64,000 nt of DNA from Paludisphaera soli (GTDB taxonomy: Bacteria; Planctomycetota; Planctomycetia; Isosphaerales; Isosphaeraceae): the NCBI RefSeq assembly GCF_011064595.1, contig NZ_JAALJI010000008.1, positions 124,001 to 188,000 on the forward strand, given 5' to 3'. How positions within the stretch are numbered: the first letter of the stretch is position 1; the number at the start of each line of letters is the position of its first letter. This document shows positions 1 through 7,983 of this stretch, one piece after another. A program made the translations under genes and the position numbers. Below the pieces are notes generated by a model. It made no database searches. It worked only from the letters and a program-made list of their open reading frames with translations, and was not told the origin of the DNA.

Positions 1-199
1 CGACCGACCATCGGGGGACGTAGGGGAGGGCGGCCAGGCCGGGGAGCACGGCCGCCCCCAGCAGGGTCAGGACGGCGAGCCGGGCGCGTCGCACCGGCTG
101 CCGGCTGAGGCGGACGGCCAGGCTCCCCGCCGCCAGGACGATCAGGGCCCCGAGTGCGGCTTCCGCCGGCCGGGGCGATTCCAGGATTTGCCAGTCCAT
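1..199 (-). CDS. M56/BlaR1-like antirepressor peptidase, N-terminal fragment
   Basis: Only the first 66 codons lie in the window; the gene continues past base 1. It starts with ATG two bases after the blaI stop (TGAcATG), so the two are translated as one unit. The visible part has a short cytoplasmic head, a hydrophobic segment (ALIVLAAGSLAV), a basic stretch (RQPVRRAR) and a second hydrophobic helix, the helical-hairpin N-terminus normal for BlaR1/MecR1 M56 sensor peptidases. The zinc HExxH motif would be outside the window, so the family call rests on topology and on the adjacent blaI. In this family the peptidase senses an envelope signal and inactivates BlaI. Confidence 0.7.
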   Translation of the reverse strand, partial: MDWQILESPRPAEAALGALIVLAAGSLAVRLSRQPVRRARLAVLTLLGAAVLPGLAALPYVPRWSV

Positions 200-200
200 G

Positions 201-596
201 TCAGCCTCCCTTCGAGGAGTCGCCGCCCGCCGCCTTCCGCTCCCGCGCCGCCGCGATCAGCCGCTCCAGCTCGCGAAGCTCGGCCTCGCTCGCGTCCTTG
301 ACCTGCAAGAGGCTGAGCACGACCTGGTCGAGCGCGCCGTCGAACGTCCGATGCAAAAGCCGCGAGGTCACCCGATCGCGGCTGTACGTCGGCTCGTACA
401 CGAAGACCCGCCCGTCGGCCCGATGCTTCACGAGCCCCTTCGTCTCCATGATCCGCAACAGCGTCTGGATCGTGTTGAACGCCAGCTCGCCCCCCGGACA
501 CATCCGCTGGTGCACCTCTCGCACGCTCCCGGAGCCCAACTCCCAGAGCGCCTTGAGGACGTCCAGCTCCCTCGGACTCGGATCCGTCTCGGACAT
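201..596 (-). CDS. blaI: BlaI/MecI-family transcriptional repressor
   Basis: 131-residue protein, typical length for the family. Residues about 5-70 form the winged helix (SPRELDVLKALWELG opening, recognition region FNTIQTLLRIMETKGLV), and the C-terminal third is the helical dimerisation arm (DGALDQVVLSLLQVKD) in which BlaR1-type peptidases cut. The start at 596 has a strong purine-rich ribosome site (GGGAGGGGAG). It is followed directly by an M56 peptidase gene and preceded by a promoter covered by two palindromes, the usual autoregulated arrangement. Planctomycetes carry many such pairs and most are not about beta-lactams, so the signal is unknown. Confidence 0.93.
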   Translation of the reverse strand: MSETDPSPRELDVLKALWELGSGSVREVHQRMCPGGELAFNTIQTLLRIMETKGLVKHRADGRVFVYEPTYSRDRVTSRLLHRTFDGALDQVVLSLLQVKDASEAELRELERLIAAARERKAAGGDSSKGG

Positions 597-606
597 GGCT
601 CCCCTC

Positions 607-631
607 CCACCTGACTTATTAAGTTAGGTGG
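607..631. promoter_or_regulatory. BlaI operator 1 (palindrome)
   Basis: A 25-base near-perfect palindrome with arms CCACCT...AGGTGG and inner ACTT/AAGT; one base pair mismatches. It covers the predicted transcription start of blaI, where a bound repressor would block initiation. Assignment to BlaI is inferred from position and symmetry. Confidence 0.55.
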
Positions 632-660
632 ATTGTGGCCATACCCACGACGTCCGTCAA
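632..660 (-). promoter_or_regulatory. Promoter of blaI
   Basis: On the minus strand TTGACG (660-655) is followed after 17 bases by CACAAT (637-632), a sigma-70-type promoter whose start point would fall near 625, about 29 bases before the blaI ATG. Confidence 0.6.
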
Positions 661-665
661 GGGCC

Positions 666-685
666 TCACCTAAAAATCCAGGTGA
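666..685. promoter_or_regulatory. BlaI operator 2 (palindrome)
   Basis: TCACCT, 8 bases, AGGTGA: the same ACCT/AGGT half-sites as the palindrome at 607-631, just upstream of the -35 element. Two sites flanking one promoter support cooperative autorepression. Confidence 0.45.
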
Positions 686-772
686 AGCCTTCGGGCGTGC
701 TTGCGAGGCGAGAGCCGCCTCTCGGGGCGGCCAGGCCGGGGGGATGTCGTGATCCGAAGACGCGTCCGGGGA

Positions 773-3259
773 TTAGACGCGGACGAGCGAGGTGGGGGAG
801 AGGTCGTTGATCCTCTTCCAGCCGGATGTAGGATCCCAACGCCAGACGCCCTGGGGGCCGTAGTCGAGGATCGCGTCGGGCGCGCCGGGCGACGTCTTCA
901 CGAGGGTCGGCGCGACGCCGTTGAGCTGGGTCCAGCCCCCCGAGGCCGTCCAACGGCGGAGGCCGCCAGCGTCGAAGCTCGCGAAGAGCGAGCCGTCGGC
1001 GATCGCCAGCGAGCGGGCGTCGGCGGGGGTCAGCCGGGACGCCTCGCCCGCGGCGTCCCACGTCCAGACACCGTGCGGCCCGTAATCCACGAAGAGGCCC
1101 CCCGCGCCGGCGACCAGGGCCTCCGGGTCGGCCCCGTTGATCCAGGTCCAGCCGCCGCCCGCTCCCCAGCTCCAGAGGCCGGACGACCCGTAGTCCAGGT
1201 AGACGACCCCTCCGTGGCTCGTCATGGCCTCGGGATGCGGCCCGTCCGGGCTGATCGCCGCGTATCCGCCAGTCGGGGTCCAGGCCCACAGGCCGCCGCG
1301 TGTGAAGTCGACGTAGAGCGACCGGTCGTCGCCGGTCATCGCCCGCGGGTCGACGTCATTCAGGTGGGCCCAGCCTTCCGACTCCGACCAGGACCAGAGC
1401 CCGCGGGGCCCGAAGTCCAGGAAGGCGCGGCCCGCCCCTTGGATCATGGCCTCGGGCGAGACGTCGTTGATCCGCCGCCATGCCGAATCTCCGCCCCGGG
1501 CCCACAGGCCCTCGGCGCCGAAGTCGGCGACGGCCGCCCCCCCGGGGAGGGCGAGCACGCGAGTCGGGTCGAGCGCGGCCAGACGCCGCCAGGCGCCGGC
1601 GTCGTCGAGGCTCCAGAGTCCGGAGGGGCCGTAGTCGAACAGGGTCAGGTCCCCCCGGGCCGGGCCGGGCTCGTCGTCGACGATGGTGACGACCGCGGAC
1701 GCCGCGAGGCCGCTCGTCGGAGCGGTGGCGACCAGCCGGAAGCGGCGCTCGCCGTTCGAGGCGTCGTCGTCGCGGATCGGGACTTCGACCGTCGCCCGGG
1801 ACTGGCCGGCCTCGAGGACGATCACGCCCGAGACCGGCGTGTAATCGACGCCCGGAATCGCCGCCGGGGGGCCGGACATCCCGCCGCCCGGGTCGGCCGT
1901 CTCGTAATGGACGCTGAGGGGCTGCGACAGGTCCCCGGTGCGGGAGATCCCCACGACCGCCCGACCGACGGACTCGGTCACGTCGATCGACCAGGCGCGC
2001 AGGGCCTCCTCGGTCGACGGGAGGCGCTGGGCGAACACCTCGCCCGACGCGTCGACGTGCATGAGCCACGACTCGTCGAGGGCGGTCGGCTGGATCGTGA
2101 ACGAACGCGACGAGGCCCGCCGGGCCTCCGGCGTGGCGATGCGCGAGCCCGCCTGCCAGGCGCTGGGGATCGAGGGGTACGCCCGATGGGCGGTCCAGGT
2201 CCGGAGGTAGCTCTCCGCGGGACCACCGGCCCCCGCAGGCCGGACGAAATGCACCTTCAGCTCGCCGACCCCGGAGACCGCCGTGGGGACGCCCCCGGAC
2301 TCGTCCGAGAACTGCAGGACGTCCCCCCCCGGGGTCAGCTCGCCGAACGAGCCGTAGCGGCCCTGGAGCAGCTCGCGGCCCCGGATCACCGGCCCGTGCG
2401 TGGACCCGTCCCGCCAGGTCACGAGCAGGGCCCCGCCGATGTACAGGGGGGGGCCGCCGGTCCCCGCGTCGCGGACCCCGGGGTCCAGCCCGGTCGCCTC
2501 GTCCAGGGAGGGGAGCCCGACCTCGTCGGCGACGACGAACGTCCGGCTCTCGAATTCGGGGGAGAGGTAGGCGGCCACGAGCTGCGCGTCGTAGACCGTG
2601 ACCCTCGCCTGCTCGCGGGCGCGATAGCGAGACCAGGTGACGACCGTGTTCTCGCCGAAGCCGACCGCCGCGCGGGCCGGGTCGGTCGACTCCACCGTCG
2701 TCCAGCCTTCCAGGTCCGAGGAGAGCGTCCGCACGGCCTGAGGCGCGCCGTCGAGGCCGTAGCGGCGGAGCTGAAAGCCCCGGGAGTAGACCGTGAACCC
2801 CTCGTCGTCCAGGTCGAAGATCTCGAAATCGGGGGAGGTCCCGAGCGTTCCCATGAGCGGGCTCGCGGCGCCCAGCGGCCGCCCCTGGTCGTCGTATCGG
2901 CGGTAGTAGAGGCGCGAGTCGGACCACCAGGCCACGATCGCGAGCCCCGGGGCGACGGCCAGGCGGGGGGAGGACTGGTCGCCGGCCGTCTCCGAATTGA
3001 CCAGGAAAGGGTCTTCCAGCGGCCGGCCCCCGTCGTCGAATCGGCGGGCGTAGATGCCCAGGCCCGAGCCGTCGTCGGCCTCCCAGGCGACCGTCACGAG
3101 GCCGCCGCCCGCGTCGCTCCGATAGGCCCCCGTCGCCGTCTCGGCGACTTCGAAGACCGGCCCCGGGGCCCCGTCGGCGAGGAGAGTCCGGCCCTCCAGG
3201 AACTCGAGGCGGAGGTCGCGCCGGCCGCGACGGGGGGAGCGTCGAGGGGTGGATTTCAT
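773..3259 (-). CDS. Secreted LEPR-XLL-type protein with Calx-beta-like segment and C-terminal GLW repeats
   Basis: 828 residues from the ATG at 3259; a longer reading from 3340 is possible but the basic head MKSTPRR followed by LRLEFLEGRTLLADG matches the planctomycete LEPR-XLL N-terminal motif of large exported proteins, so the later start is preferred. The middle is beta-rich with WxxD and DD motifs; residues about 465-530 resemble a Calx-beta domain ending in VVTIVDDE. From residue 542 to the end there are eight tandem units of 30-38 residues, each opening D-[YF]-G-x-x-G-[LV]-W. A beta-propeller or tectonin-like fold and an extracellular binding role are inferences. No catalytic motif is recognised. 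Confidence 0.82.
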   Translation of the reverse strand: MKSTPRRSPRRGRRDLRLEFLEGRTLLADGAPGPVFEVAETATGAYRSDAGGGLVTVAWEADDGSGLGIYARRFDDGGRPLEDPFLVNSETAGDQSSPRLAVAPGLAIVAWWSDSRLYYRRYDDQGRPLGAASPLMGTLGTSPDFEIFDLDDEGFTVYSRGFQLRRYGLDGAPQAVRTLSSDLEGWTTVESTDPARAAVGFGENTVVTWSRYRAREQARVTVYDAQLVAAYLSPEFESRTFVVADEVGLPSLDEATGLDPGVRDAGTGGPPLYIGGALLVTWRDGSTHGPVIRGRELLQGRYGSFGELTPGGDVLQFSDESGGVPTAVSGVGELKVHFVRPAGAGGPAESYLRTWTAHRAYPSIPSAWQAGSRIATPEARRASSRSFTIQPTALDESWLMHVDASGEVFAQRLPSTEEALRAWSIDVTESVGRAVVGISRTGDLSQPLSVHYETADPGGGMSGPPAAIPGVDYTPVSGVIVLEAGQSRATVEVPIRDDDASNGERRFRLVATAPTSGLAASAVVTIVDDEPGPARGDLTLFDYGPSGLWSLDDAGAWRRLAALDPTRVLALPGGAAVADFGAEGLWARGGDSAWRRINDVSPEAMIQGAGRAFLDFGPRGLWSWSESEGWAHLNDVDPRAMTGDDRSLYVDFTRGGLWAWTPTGGYAAISPDGPHPEAMTSHGGVVYLDYGSSGLWSWGAGGGWTWINGADPEALVAGAGGLFVDYGPHGVWTWDAAGEASRLTPADARSLAIADGSLFASFDAGGLRRWTASGGWTQLNGVAPTLVKTSPGAPDAILDYGPQGVWRWDPTSGWKRINDLSPTSLVRV
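776..1636 (-). repeat. Eight tandem ~36-residue GLW repeats inside the LEPR-XLL protein
   Basis: Eight successive protein units of 37, 36, 36, 38, 36, 36, 38 and 30 residues fill the C-terminal 287 residues. The consensus is DYGPxGLWxW, a variable loop with GW, then IND.[DS]P.A. Units 1-5 and 8 are well conserved; unit 6 has lost its second Trp and unit 7 begins SFDAGGL. The last unit stops short, which would suit a propeller closed by N- and C-terminal strands. Confidence 0.85.
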
Positions 3260-3431
3260 GGCAGGGCCTGGCTTCGAGTGGCCGAGGGGCTGCGCGAACG
3301 CCGCCGGCCTCGGCGGGGGTTTGCGTCCCGTACTCCACAAAGCCTAGCGCTTCCGACCGCCCCGCTCCACGAGATTCCGCGGGGCCGGGGGAATTTCCCC
3401 GTCGGACCCGGCTCGTCTCGGACCGGCTTCG

Positions 3432-4367
3432 TCAGGCGGCGAAGCCGTCGCGGACGGCGATGATGGAGATGCCGTAGCGGTCGGCGAGGGCGACGACGTC
3501 CGGCTGGTCGACGACGATGGTGCGGTCGGCCTCGATGGCGAGGACCCGGCCGCCCGCCTTGTGGAGGTTCTCGACGGTGGTCAGGCCGATGGTGGGGACG
3601 TCGAACCGCATGTCCTGCTGGGGCTTGGCCACCTTCACGAGGGTCCAGCCCCCGGCGCGGCAGAGCTGGCCGGCGCGCTCGATGCAGCGGTCGGTCCCCT
3701 CGATGGCCTCGATCGCCAGGGTGGCCTTCTCCTTGACCGCGACCGACTGGCCGACGTCCAGGCGGCCCATCTCCTTGGCCATCATCCAGCCGAACTGGAC
3801 GTCCGCGCGCTCGGCGGGGCTCGGGACGCGGCGCGTCAGGACGCCTTCCTTGACGAGGAGTTCGGGGGCGTAGTCGAGTGCCGAGGTGAAGGTCATACCG
3901 TCCCTCTCGAATTCGGCGATGACGGAGAGAAGCAGGGAGTCGTCGCGGTTGTCGGCCCGGTCGCGGCGGTACCACCACTGGACCGTCCGCAGGTCGGGGC
4001 AGAGGTGGAGCCAGCGCATGGGGGTGTAGATCACGTTCTTGGTGACCTTCCCCGCCATGACGATCTCCTTCACGCCGCGGCGGCGGAAGGTGCGGATCAT
4101 CCGGCCCATCTTGGCGACGCCCGCCACGTCGAACGTGGCGCAGAGGTCGCGCAGCTCGGCGGGGGCCTCGTACTGGATCCCCACGCAGCAGACGGCGTAG
4201 CCCTGGCGGCGGGCGGCCTCGGCGAAGAGGATCGGGAACCGGCCGCTCCCGGCCAGCAGGCCGATCACGGGCGCGTCGGGGGCGATCCGGTCGGGGGCCC
4301 GGCGGAGGCGTCCGAGGCCCAGCCCCGATACGCTTCGGCTCGTTTCCTGCAAGGTCGGCGAGGGCAA
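3432..4367 (-). CDS. lpxI: UDP-2,3-diacylglucosamine pyrophosphatase LpxI
   Basis: 311 residues, matching the LpxI (formerly DUF1009) family, which hydrolyses UDP-2,3-diacylglucosamine to lipid X and UMP at the cytoplasmic face of the inner membrane. The N-terminal domain has GLLAGSGRFPILFAEAARRQG and KMGRMIRTFRRRGVKEIVMAG; the C-terminal domain carries RDDSLL, the family motif with acidic catalytic residues, and ends with the ADRTIVVDQPDVV strand. It lies 51 bases after lpxD on the same strand, so the two lipid A steps are probably co-transcribed. About 30 N-terminal residues before the Rossmann-like core are extra and may not all be translated. Confidence 0.93.
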   Translation of the reverse strand: MPSPTLQETSRSVSGLGLGRLRRAPDRIAPDAPVIGLLAGSGRFPILFAEAARRQGYAVCCVGIQYEAPAELRDLCATFDVAGVAKMGRMIRTFRRRGVKEIVMAGKVTKNVIYTPMRWLHLCPDLRTVQWWYRRDRADNRDDSLLLSVIAEFERDGMTFTSALDYAPELLVKEGVLTRRVPSPAERADVQFGWMMAKEMGRLDVGQSVAVKEKATLAIEAIEGTDRCIERAGQLCRAGGWTLVKVAKPQQDMRFDVPTIGLTTVENLHKAGGRVLAIEADRTIVVDQPDVVALADRYGISIIAVRDGFAA

Positions 4368-4418
4368 CGTCCTGTCTCCCTGGGTTCGTCCCGGCCCCCG
4401 AGGGGGCGCGGGGAGTCC

Positions 4419-5540
4419 TCAGAAGCCGGTCGGGTCGACGGGCTCATCGGCGTCGCCGAAGCCGCCGACGGTGCCGTCGTGATGGGGCGTCATGGGCAGG
4501 AGCGCCGAGACGGCCTCGATCTGGGCGGTCAGCTCGCGGAGCTGCTTGTGCATGTCCGGCAGCCGGGCGATCATCTGGAACAGCCGGCGCTGCTCGCGGA
4601 CGGGGATCGCGGGGGAGCCGAGGACCTGCTGGCCGCTGGGGATGTTGCGGTGGACGCCCGCCTGGGCGCCGATGACGACGCCGTCGCCGATGGTCGTCTT
4701 GTCCTTGATCCCGGCCTGGCCGGCCATGACGACGTAGTCGCCGGTCTTGCAGCTGCCGGCGATGCCGACCTGGGCGCAGAGCAGGTTGTGGCGGCCGATC
4801 TGGTTGTTGTGGGCGACCATGACGAGGTTGTCGATCTTGGTCCCCTCGCCGATCCGGGTGGCCTCGAAGGTGGCCCGGTCGACGGTGCAGTTGGCGCCGA
4901 TTTCGACGTCGGAGCCGACCTCGAGCCGGCCGGTGTGAGGGACCTTGACGTGCTTGCCGTCGACCTGGCGGTAGCCGAAGCCGTCGGCCCCGAGGACGGT
5001 GCCGGAATGGACCTCGACCCGGTCCTCCAGCACGACGTCGGGATAGAGCACGACGTTGGGGTGAATGACGCAGTCGCGGCCGATCTTCACGCGGTCGCCG
5101 AGCACCGCGCCGGGGTGGATCGTCGAGCCCTCGCCGACCTCCGCCTGGTCGCCGACGTAGGCGAAGGGGTAGATGGCGGCGTCGGGGCCGACCTGGGCCG
5201 TGGGGGCGACCCAGGCCTGGGGATGGACGCCGACCCAGCGGGCCTTGCCGCCGCCGCTGAGGTGCTTGCGCACGGCGATGAACGCGGCGATCGGGTCGTC
5301 GACCTCGATCACGGCCAGGTGCTCCTTGACGGGCGTCCGCTTGGCCCGGAAGTGCGGGCCGACGATGGCGGCCGACGCCGGAGACGTGCGCAGGAGCTTG
5401 GCGTACCGCTCGTTCTCGATGAACGTGATGTCGCCGGGGCCCGCCTCGTCCACGGTCCTCGCCGAACGGATGGGGACGTTGCCGTCGCCCTCGAGGCGAC
5501 CGCTGACCAAGGCCGCGAGTTGTTCGACCGTTGCGACCAC
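4419..5540 (-). CDS. lpxD: UDP-3-O-acylglucosamine N-acyltransferase LpxD
   Basis: 373 residues. The N-terminal uridine-binding domain (residues about 1-100) contains the family phrase PGDITFIENERYAKLL; from about residue 105 to 330 there is a left-handed beta-helix of hexapeptide repeats (e.g. IHPGAVLGDRVKIG). The catalytic His is in MVAHNNQIGRHN. The C-terminal helix (RLPDMHKQLRELTAQIEAV) is the usual trimer helix. It adds the second acyl chain to UDP-3-O-acylglucosamine from acyl-ACP. First gene of a two-gene lpxD-lpxI unit. Confidence 0.96.
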   Translation of the reverse strand: MVATVEQLAALVSGRLEGDGNVPIRSARTVDEAGPGDITFIENERYAKLLRTSPASAAIVGPHFRAKRTPVKEHLAVIEVDDPIAAFIAVRKHLSGGGKARWVGVHPQAWVAPTAQVGPDAAIYPFAYVGDQAEVGEGSTIHPGAVLGDRVKIGRDCVIHPNVVLYPDVVLEDRVEVHSGTVLGADGFGYRQVDGKHVKVPHTGRLEVGSDVEIGANCTVDRATFEATRIGEGTKIDNLVMVAHNNQIGRHNLLCAQVGIAGSCKTGDYVVMAGQAGIKDKTTIGDGVVIGAQAGVHRNIPSGQQVLGSPAIPVREQRRLFQMIARLPDMHKQLRELTAQIEAVSALLPMTPHHDGTVGGFGDADEPVDPTGF

Positions 5541-5685
5541 TGGCGATTCCTTTCTTCCCTGAAAGGAGCAGACCAGGACACTTGGCGACGAATCAGGAGG
5601 TCGAGCTTCCGTCCAGTCCGGTCTCTGGAAATCCGTTTCCCTGGGAGCGATCCGATCCGTCGGCGGCCGTCCTGGCCGAGCGGGA

Positions 5686-5713
5686 ATCTAATCCAACTCG
5701 GCCCGTCCGGCAA
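5686..5713 (-). promoter_or_regulatory. Possible promoter of lpxD-lpxI
   Basis: Minus strand TTGCCG (713-708), 16 bases, TTAGAT (691-686). The -35 element is fair and the -10 is poor. An inverted repeat ACTCGGC...GCCGAGT (5696-5720) overlaps the -35, and could instead be a terminator for the HAD gene that ends at 5807. Confidence 0.3.
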
Positions 5714-5806
5714 GCCGAGTCGGGGCCCGCCCTGGGGCGAGGGCCGCCGTTGTCGGGGCCCGCTCGCCGCTCCTCATCGTCCATCGTCCAGCGACCCCGC
5801 CGAACT

Positions 5807-6520
5807 TCAGGCTTCCGCCGCGCGAAGCGCCGCGACCGACGTCAGGTCGGGCACGCTGGGGAGCCCGGCCGGGTCCCCCTCGCGGCTCAGGTAGAGGGCC
5901 GAGAGCCCCGCTCGGTGCGCCCCCACGACGTCGTTCTCCAGGTCGTCCCCGACCGAGAGCACCCGATCCGCCGGCAGACCCAGGCGCTCGCAGACCGCCC
6001 CGAAGAACGCCGCATGCGGCTTGCGGTAGCCGACTTCCGAGGAAACCACGATGACCTCGACCGCGTCCGCCAGCTCGGGCAGCCCGGCCACCACCTTGTG
6101 CAGCCGGCCGTCGAAGTTGGAGCCGATGCAGACCTTCATCCCGGCTTCGCGGATCGCCTCGACCGCCGGCGCAGCGTCCGGGAAGACCCTCCAGTTATCG
6201 GGACGGCCGAAATGATCCCACAGCTCGTCGAACGCCCGGTCCGGGTCCGGCACCTCGGGGAGCACCCGGGCCACAATCTCGCGCCATCGCCGCCGCTCGA
6301 CGCCCTCGTCGGTCGACAGGAATCCGGCCTCGCCCTCCACCAGGTCGCTCCGGAACGCCGCGTTGAACCGGCCCTTGACCTCCTTGGGGTCCAGCTCGAC
6401 CCCCTGCCGCGCGGCGGCCTGCGTGTAGGCCTCGGCCACAGAAGGCGTGGGTTGGATTAAAGTCCCCACGGCGTCGAGGACGATACCCTGGATACGTTCC
6501 CACTTGAGTTGCTTATTCAT
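5807..6520 (-). CDS. HAD-superfamily hydrolase (phosphatase-like)
   Basis: 237 residues from the ATG at 6520, chosen because the HAD motif I follows at once (IQGIVLDAVGTLIQPT). Motif I has the nucleophile Asp in LDAVGT, with Ala where most members carry a second Asp-Phe pair residue. Motif II is CIGSNFD, motif III Lys lies in GYRKPHAAFF and motif IV is SVGDDLENDVVGA, giving a complete HAD site. The alpha-helical cap between motifs I and II is of the C1 type seen in HDHD3/YjjG-like enzymes. The substrate cannot be read from sequence. It appears to be a single-gene unit. Confidence 0.88.
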   Translation of the reverse strand: MNKQLKWERIQGIVLDAVGTLIQPTPSVAEAYTQAAARQGVELDPKEVKGRFNAAFRSDLVEGEAGFLSTDEGVERRRWREIVARVLPEVPDPDRAFDELWDHFGRPDNWRVFPDAAPAVEAIREAGMKVCIGSNFDGRLHKVVAGLPELADAVEVIVVSSEVGYRKPHAAFFGAVCERLGLPADRVLSVGDDLENDVVGAHRAGLSALYLSREGDPAGLPSVPDLTSVAALRAAEA

Positions 6521-6709
6521 CGACGTCCAATGGCTCGCATCGTGGATTCGTCCGAAGGTCGTCAAGGCTTCCCTCGCCGCCCCTCCATCGTGACGGCTCG
6601 CCAGTCTGGGCAAGCCGCACAAACATTGTCGGGCAAAGTCGGCGGCGGGCAAGTCGCATCTGGTCCAAGTCGGCTGCTCCCCGTCCTTTCACCCTCGGAG
6701 GCCGCGCCC
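6521..6709. other. Intergenic region with three spaced CAAGTCG repeats
   Basis: No convincing gene. Three related words, CAAAGTCGG (6634-6642), CAAGTCGC (6650-6657) and CCAAGTCGG (6665-6673), lie about 15-16 bases apart on the plus strand. The spacing would fit helically phased protein binding, but no promoter elements were recognised around them. The gap between the HAD gene and tsaD is about 400 bases in all. Confidence 0.3.
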
Positions 6710-6895
6710 ATGCGTTCGCTTCACCACGGCCCGAACTCGTTCCGCCAGGGTCCGCACATCCCGGCGCAGGAGCTTCCCCCCGGCCAGGTGCAGGCGCTCG
6801 ACCGCCGCCGCACGCTGGATGATCAGCAACGCGCATACCAGGGCATGCACCTCAAGCCGGGCGGCGGTGCCGCCGGCCGCCGGCCCCCTTCCTGA
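6710..6895 (+). CDS. Possible small basic protein of 61 residues
   Basis: An ATG at 6710 preceded by CGGAGG eight bases upstream opens a 61-codon frame with mixed polar, Pro- and Gly-rich composition (MRSLHHGPNSFRQGPHIPAQ at the start). No domain is recognised and the tail (GGGAAGRRPPS) is the sort of sequence that GC-rich DNA gives by chance. The ribosome site is the only positive evidence. It converges on tsaD, which ends at 6922. Confidence 0.2.
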   Translation: MRSLHHGPNSFRQGPHIPAQELPPGQVQALDRRRTLDDQQRAYQGMHLKPGGGAAGRRPPS

Positions 6896-6921
6896 CAGAC
6901 CGGCCCGGTCCGCCCGCTCGA

Positions 6922-7983
6922 TCAGGCCCGCTGAGCGGGCCTGACGAGGCCGGCGGTCACGTCCACGTCGAGGTCGGCGGTCTGGCCGGCGGCCAGCTTG
7001 AGCAGGGCGACGCCGGCCATGGCCGCGTTGTCGGTGCAGAGGGCCAGGGGGGGGATGAAGGTCTCGATCCCCTTCTTCGCCATGGCTGCGCCCAGCTTCT
7101 CCCGGAAACGGCCGTTCGCGGCCACGCCCCCCCCCACGCCGAGACGGGCCAGCCCGGTGCGATCCAGGGCCTGGAGCGTCTTGGCGACCAGGACGTCGAC
7201 CACCGCCTCCTGGAAGCTGGCGGCGAGGTCGGCGGTCAGCTCGGGCGAGGGCTCGACGGCCCCTCGCTCCTCGTTCTGGCCCCGCAGGGCGTACAGGACG
7301 GCCGTCTTGAGCCCCGAGAAGCTGAACGCCAGCCGGGGGTCGCGCAGGAACGACCGGGGAAAGGCGAACGCCTTCGGGTTCCCGGCCTTCGCCGCGCGTT
7401 CGATCTCGGGGCCGCCGGGATAGCCCAGGCCGAGCAGGCTGGCGACCTTATCGAAGGCCTCGCCGGCCGCGTCGTCGATCGTGCCGCCGAGCAGTTCGCA
7501 ATCGACCGGGCCGTTGCAGGCGTAGAGGCTGGAGTGGCCCCCGGAGACCACCAGGCCCACGCAGGGGTAGACCTGGCGGTCGGGGTGGGCGAGCTGGCAG
7601 GCGTAGAGGTGCCCCTCCAGGTGGTCCACGGCGACCAAGGGGACGTCGAGCGCCAGGGCCAGGGCCTTGGCGGCGGTCAGGCCGACGACCAGGGCGCCGA
7701 CCAGGCCGGGGCGGGTGGCGACGGCGATCGCGCCGACGTCCTTCAGGCCGAGCCCCGCCTGCTTCAGAGCCTCGTCGATCATCGGCACGACCTGGCGGAC
7801 GTGGGCCCGCGAGGCGATCTCGGGGACCACCCCGCCGAACCGCTGGTGCAGGCCGATCTGCGAGGAGACCACGCTCGACAGGATGCGCGGGACGGCGAGG
7901 GGCCCCGCGTCCGGGAACGTCGGCCCTTCGAGGACCGCCGCCCCGGTCTCGTCGCAGGTCGTCTCGATCGCCAACAGAATCAC
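6922..7983 (-). CDS. tsaD: tRNA N6-adenosine threonylcarbamoyltransferase TsaD
   Basis: 353 residues. The GTG at 7983 is chosen because ILLAIETTCDETGAAV, the universal TsaD N-terminus, follows directly. The metal-binding motif HLEGH is at residues 121-125, the nucleotide loop VVSGGHSSLY follows, GGGVAANGRFRE is the second sugar-kinase-like loop and CTDNAAMAG holds the last metal Asp. TsaD transfers threonylcarbamoyl to A37 of ANN-decoding tRNAs with TsaB and TsaE, which are not in this window. The start codon overlaps the ctpA stop by four bases (GTGA), so translation is coupled. Confidence 0.97.
   Translation of the reverse strand: MILLAIETTCDETGAAVLEGPTFPDAGPLAVPRILSSVVSSQIGLHQRFGGVVPEIASRAHVRQVVPMIDEALKQAGLGLKDVGAIAVATRPGLVGALVVGLTAAKALALALDVPLVAVDHLEGHLYACQLAHPDRQVYPCVGLVVSGGHSSLYACNGPVDCELLGGTIDDAAGEAFDKVASLLGLGYPGGPEIERAAKAGNPKAFAFPRSFLRDPRLAFSFSGLKTAVLYALRGQNEERGAVEPSPELTADLAASFQEAVVDVLVAKTLQALDRTGLARLGVGGGVAANGRFREKLGAAMAKKGIETFIPPLALCTDNAAMAGVALLKLAAGQTADLDVDVTAGLVRPAQRA
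6924..6942 (-). terminator. Hairpin at the tsaD stop codon
   Basis: A perfect 8-base-pair stem (AGGCCCGC / GCGGGCCT, loop TGA) sits in the last six codons and touches the stop. No T-tract follows, so it is either a weak terminator or a 3'-end stabilising stem. Confidence 0.35.

Noticed and set aside
3380-3400. GGGGGAATTTCCCC as a terminator after lpxI
   Set aside because: The stem is only five base pairs with a short loop and no T-tract; too weak to call.
701-3463. A 920-codon open frame on the plus strand opposite the LEPR-XLL gene, and similar very long antisense frames at 8379-11702, 26870-29866, 54974-57763 and 57526-59538
   Set aside because: They are mirror frames of genuine genes: in very GC-rich DNA stops are rare, and these translations are Arg/Gly/Val/Pro-rich with no domain, ribosome site or homology pattern.
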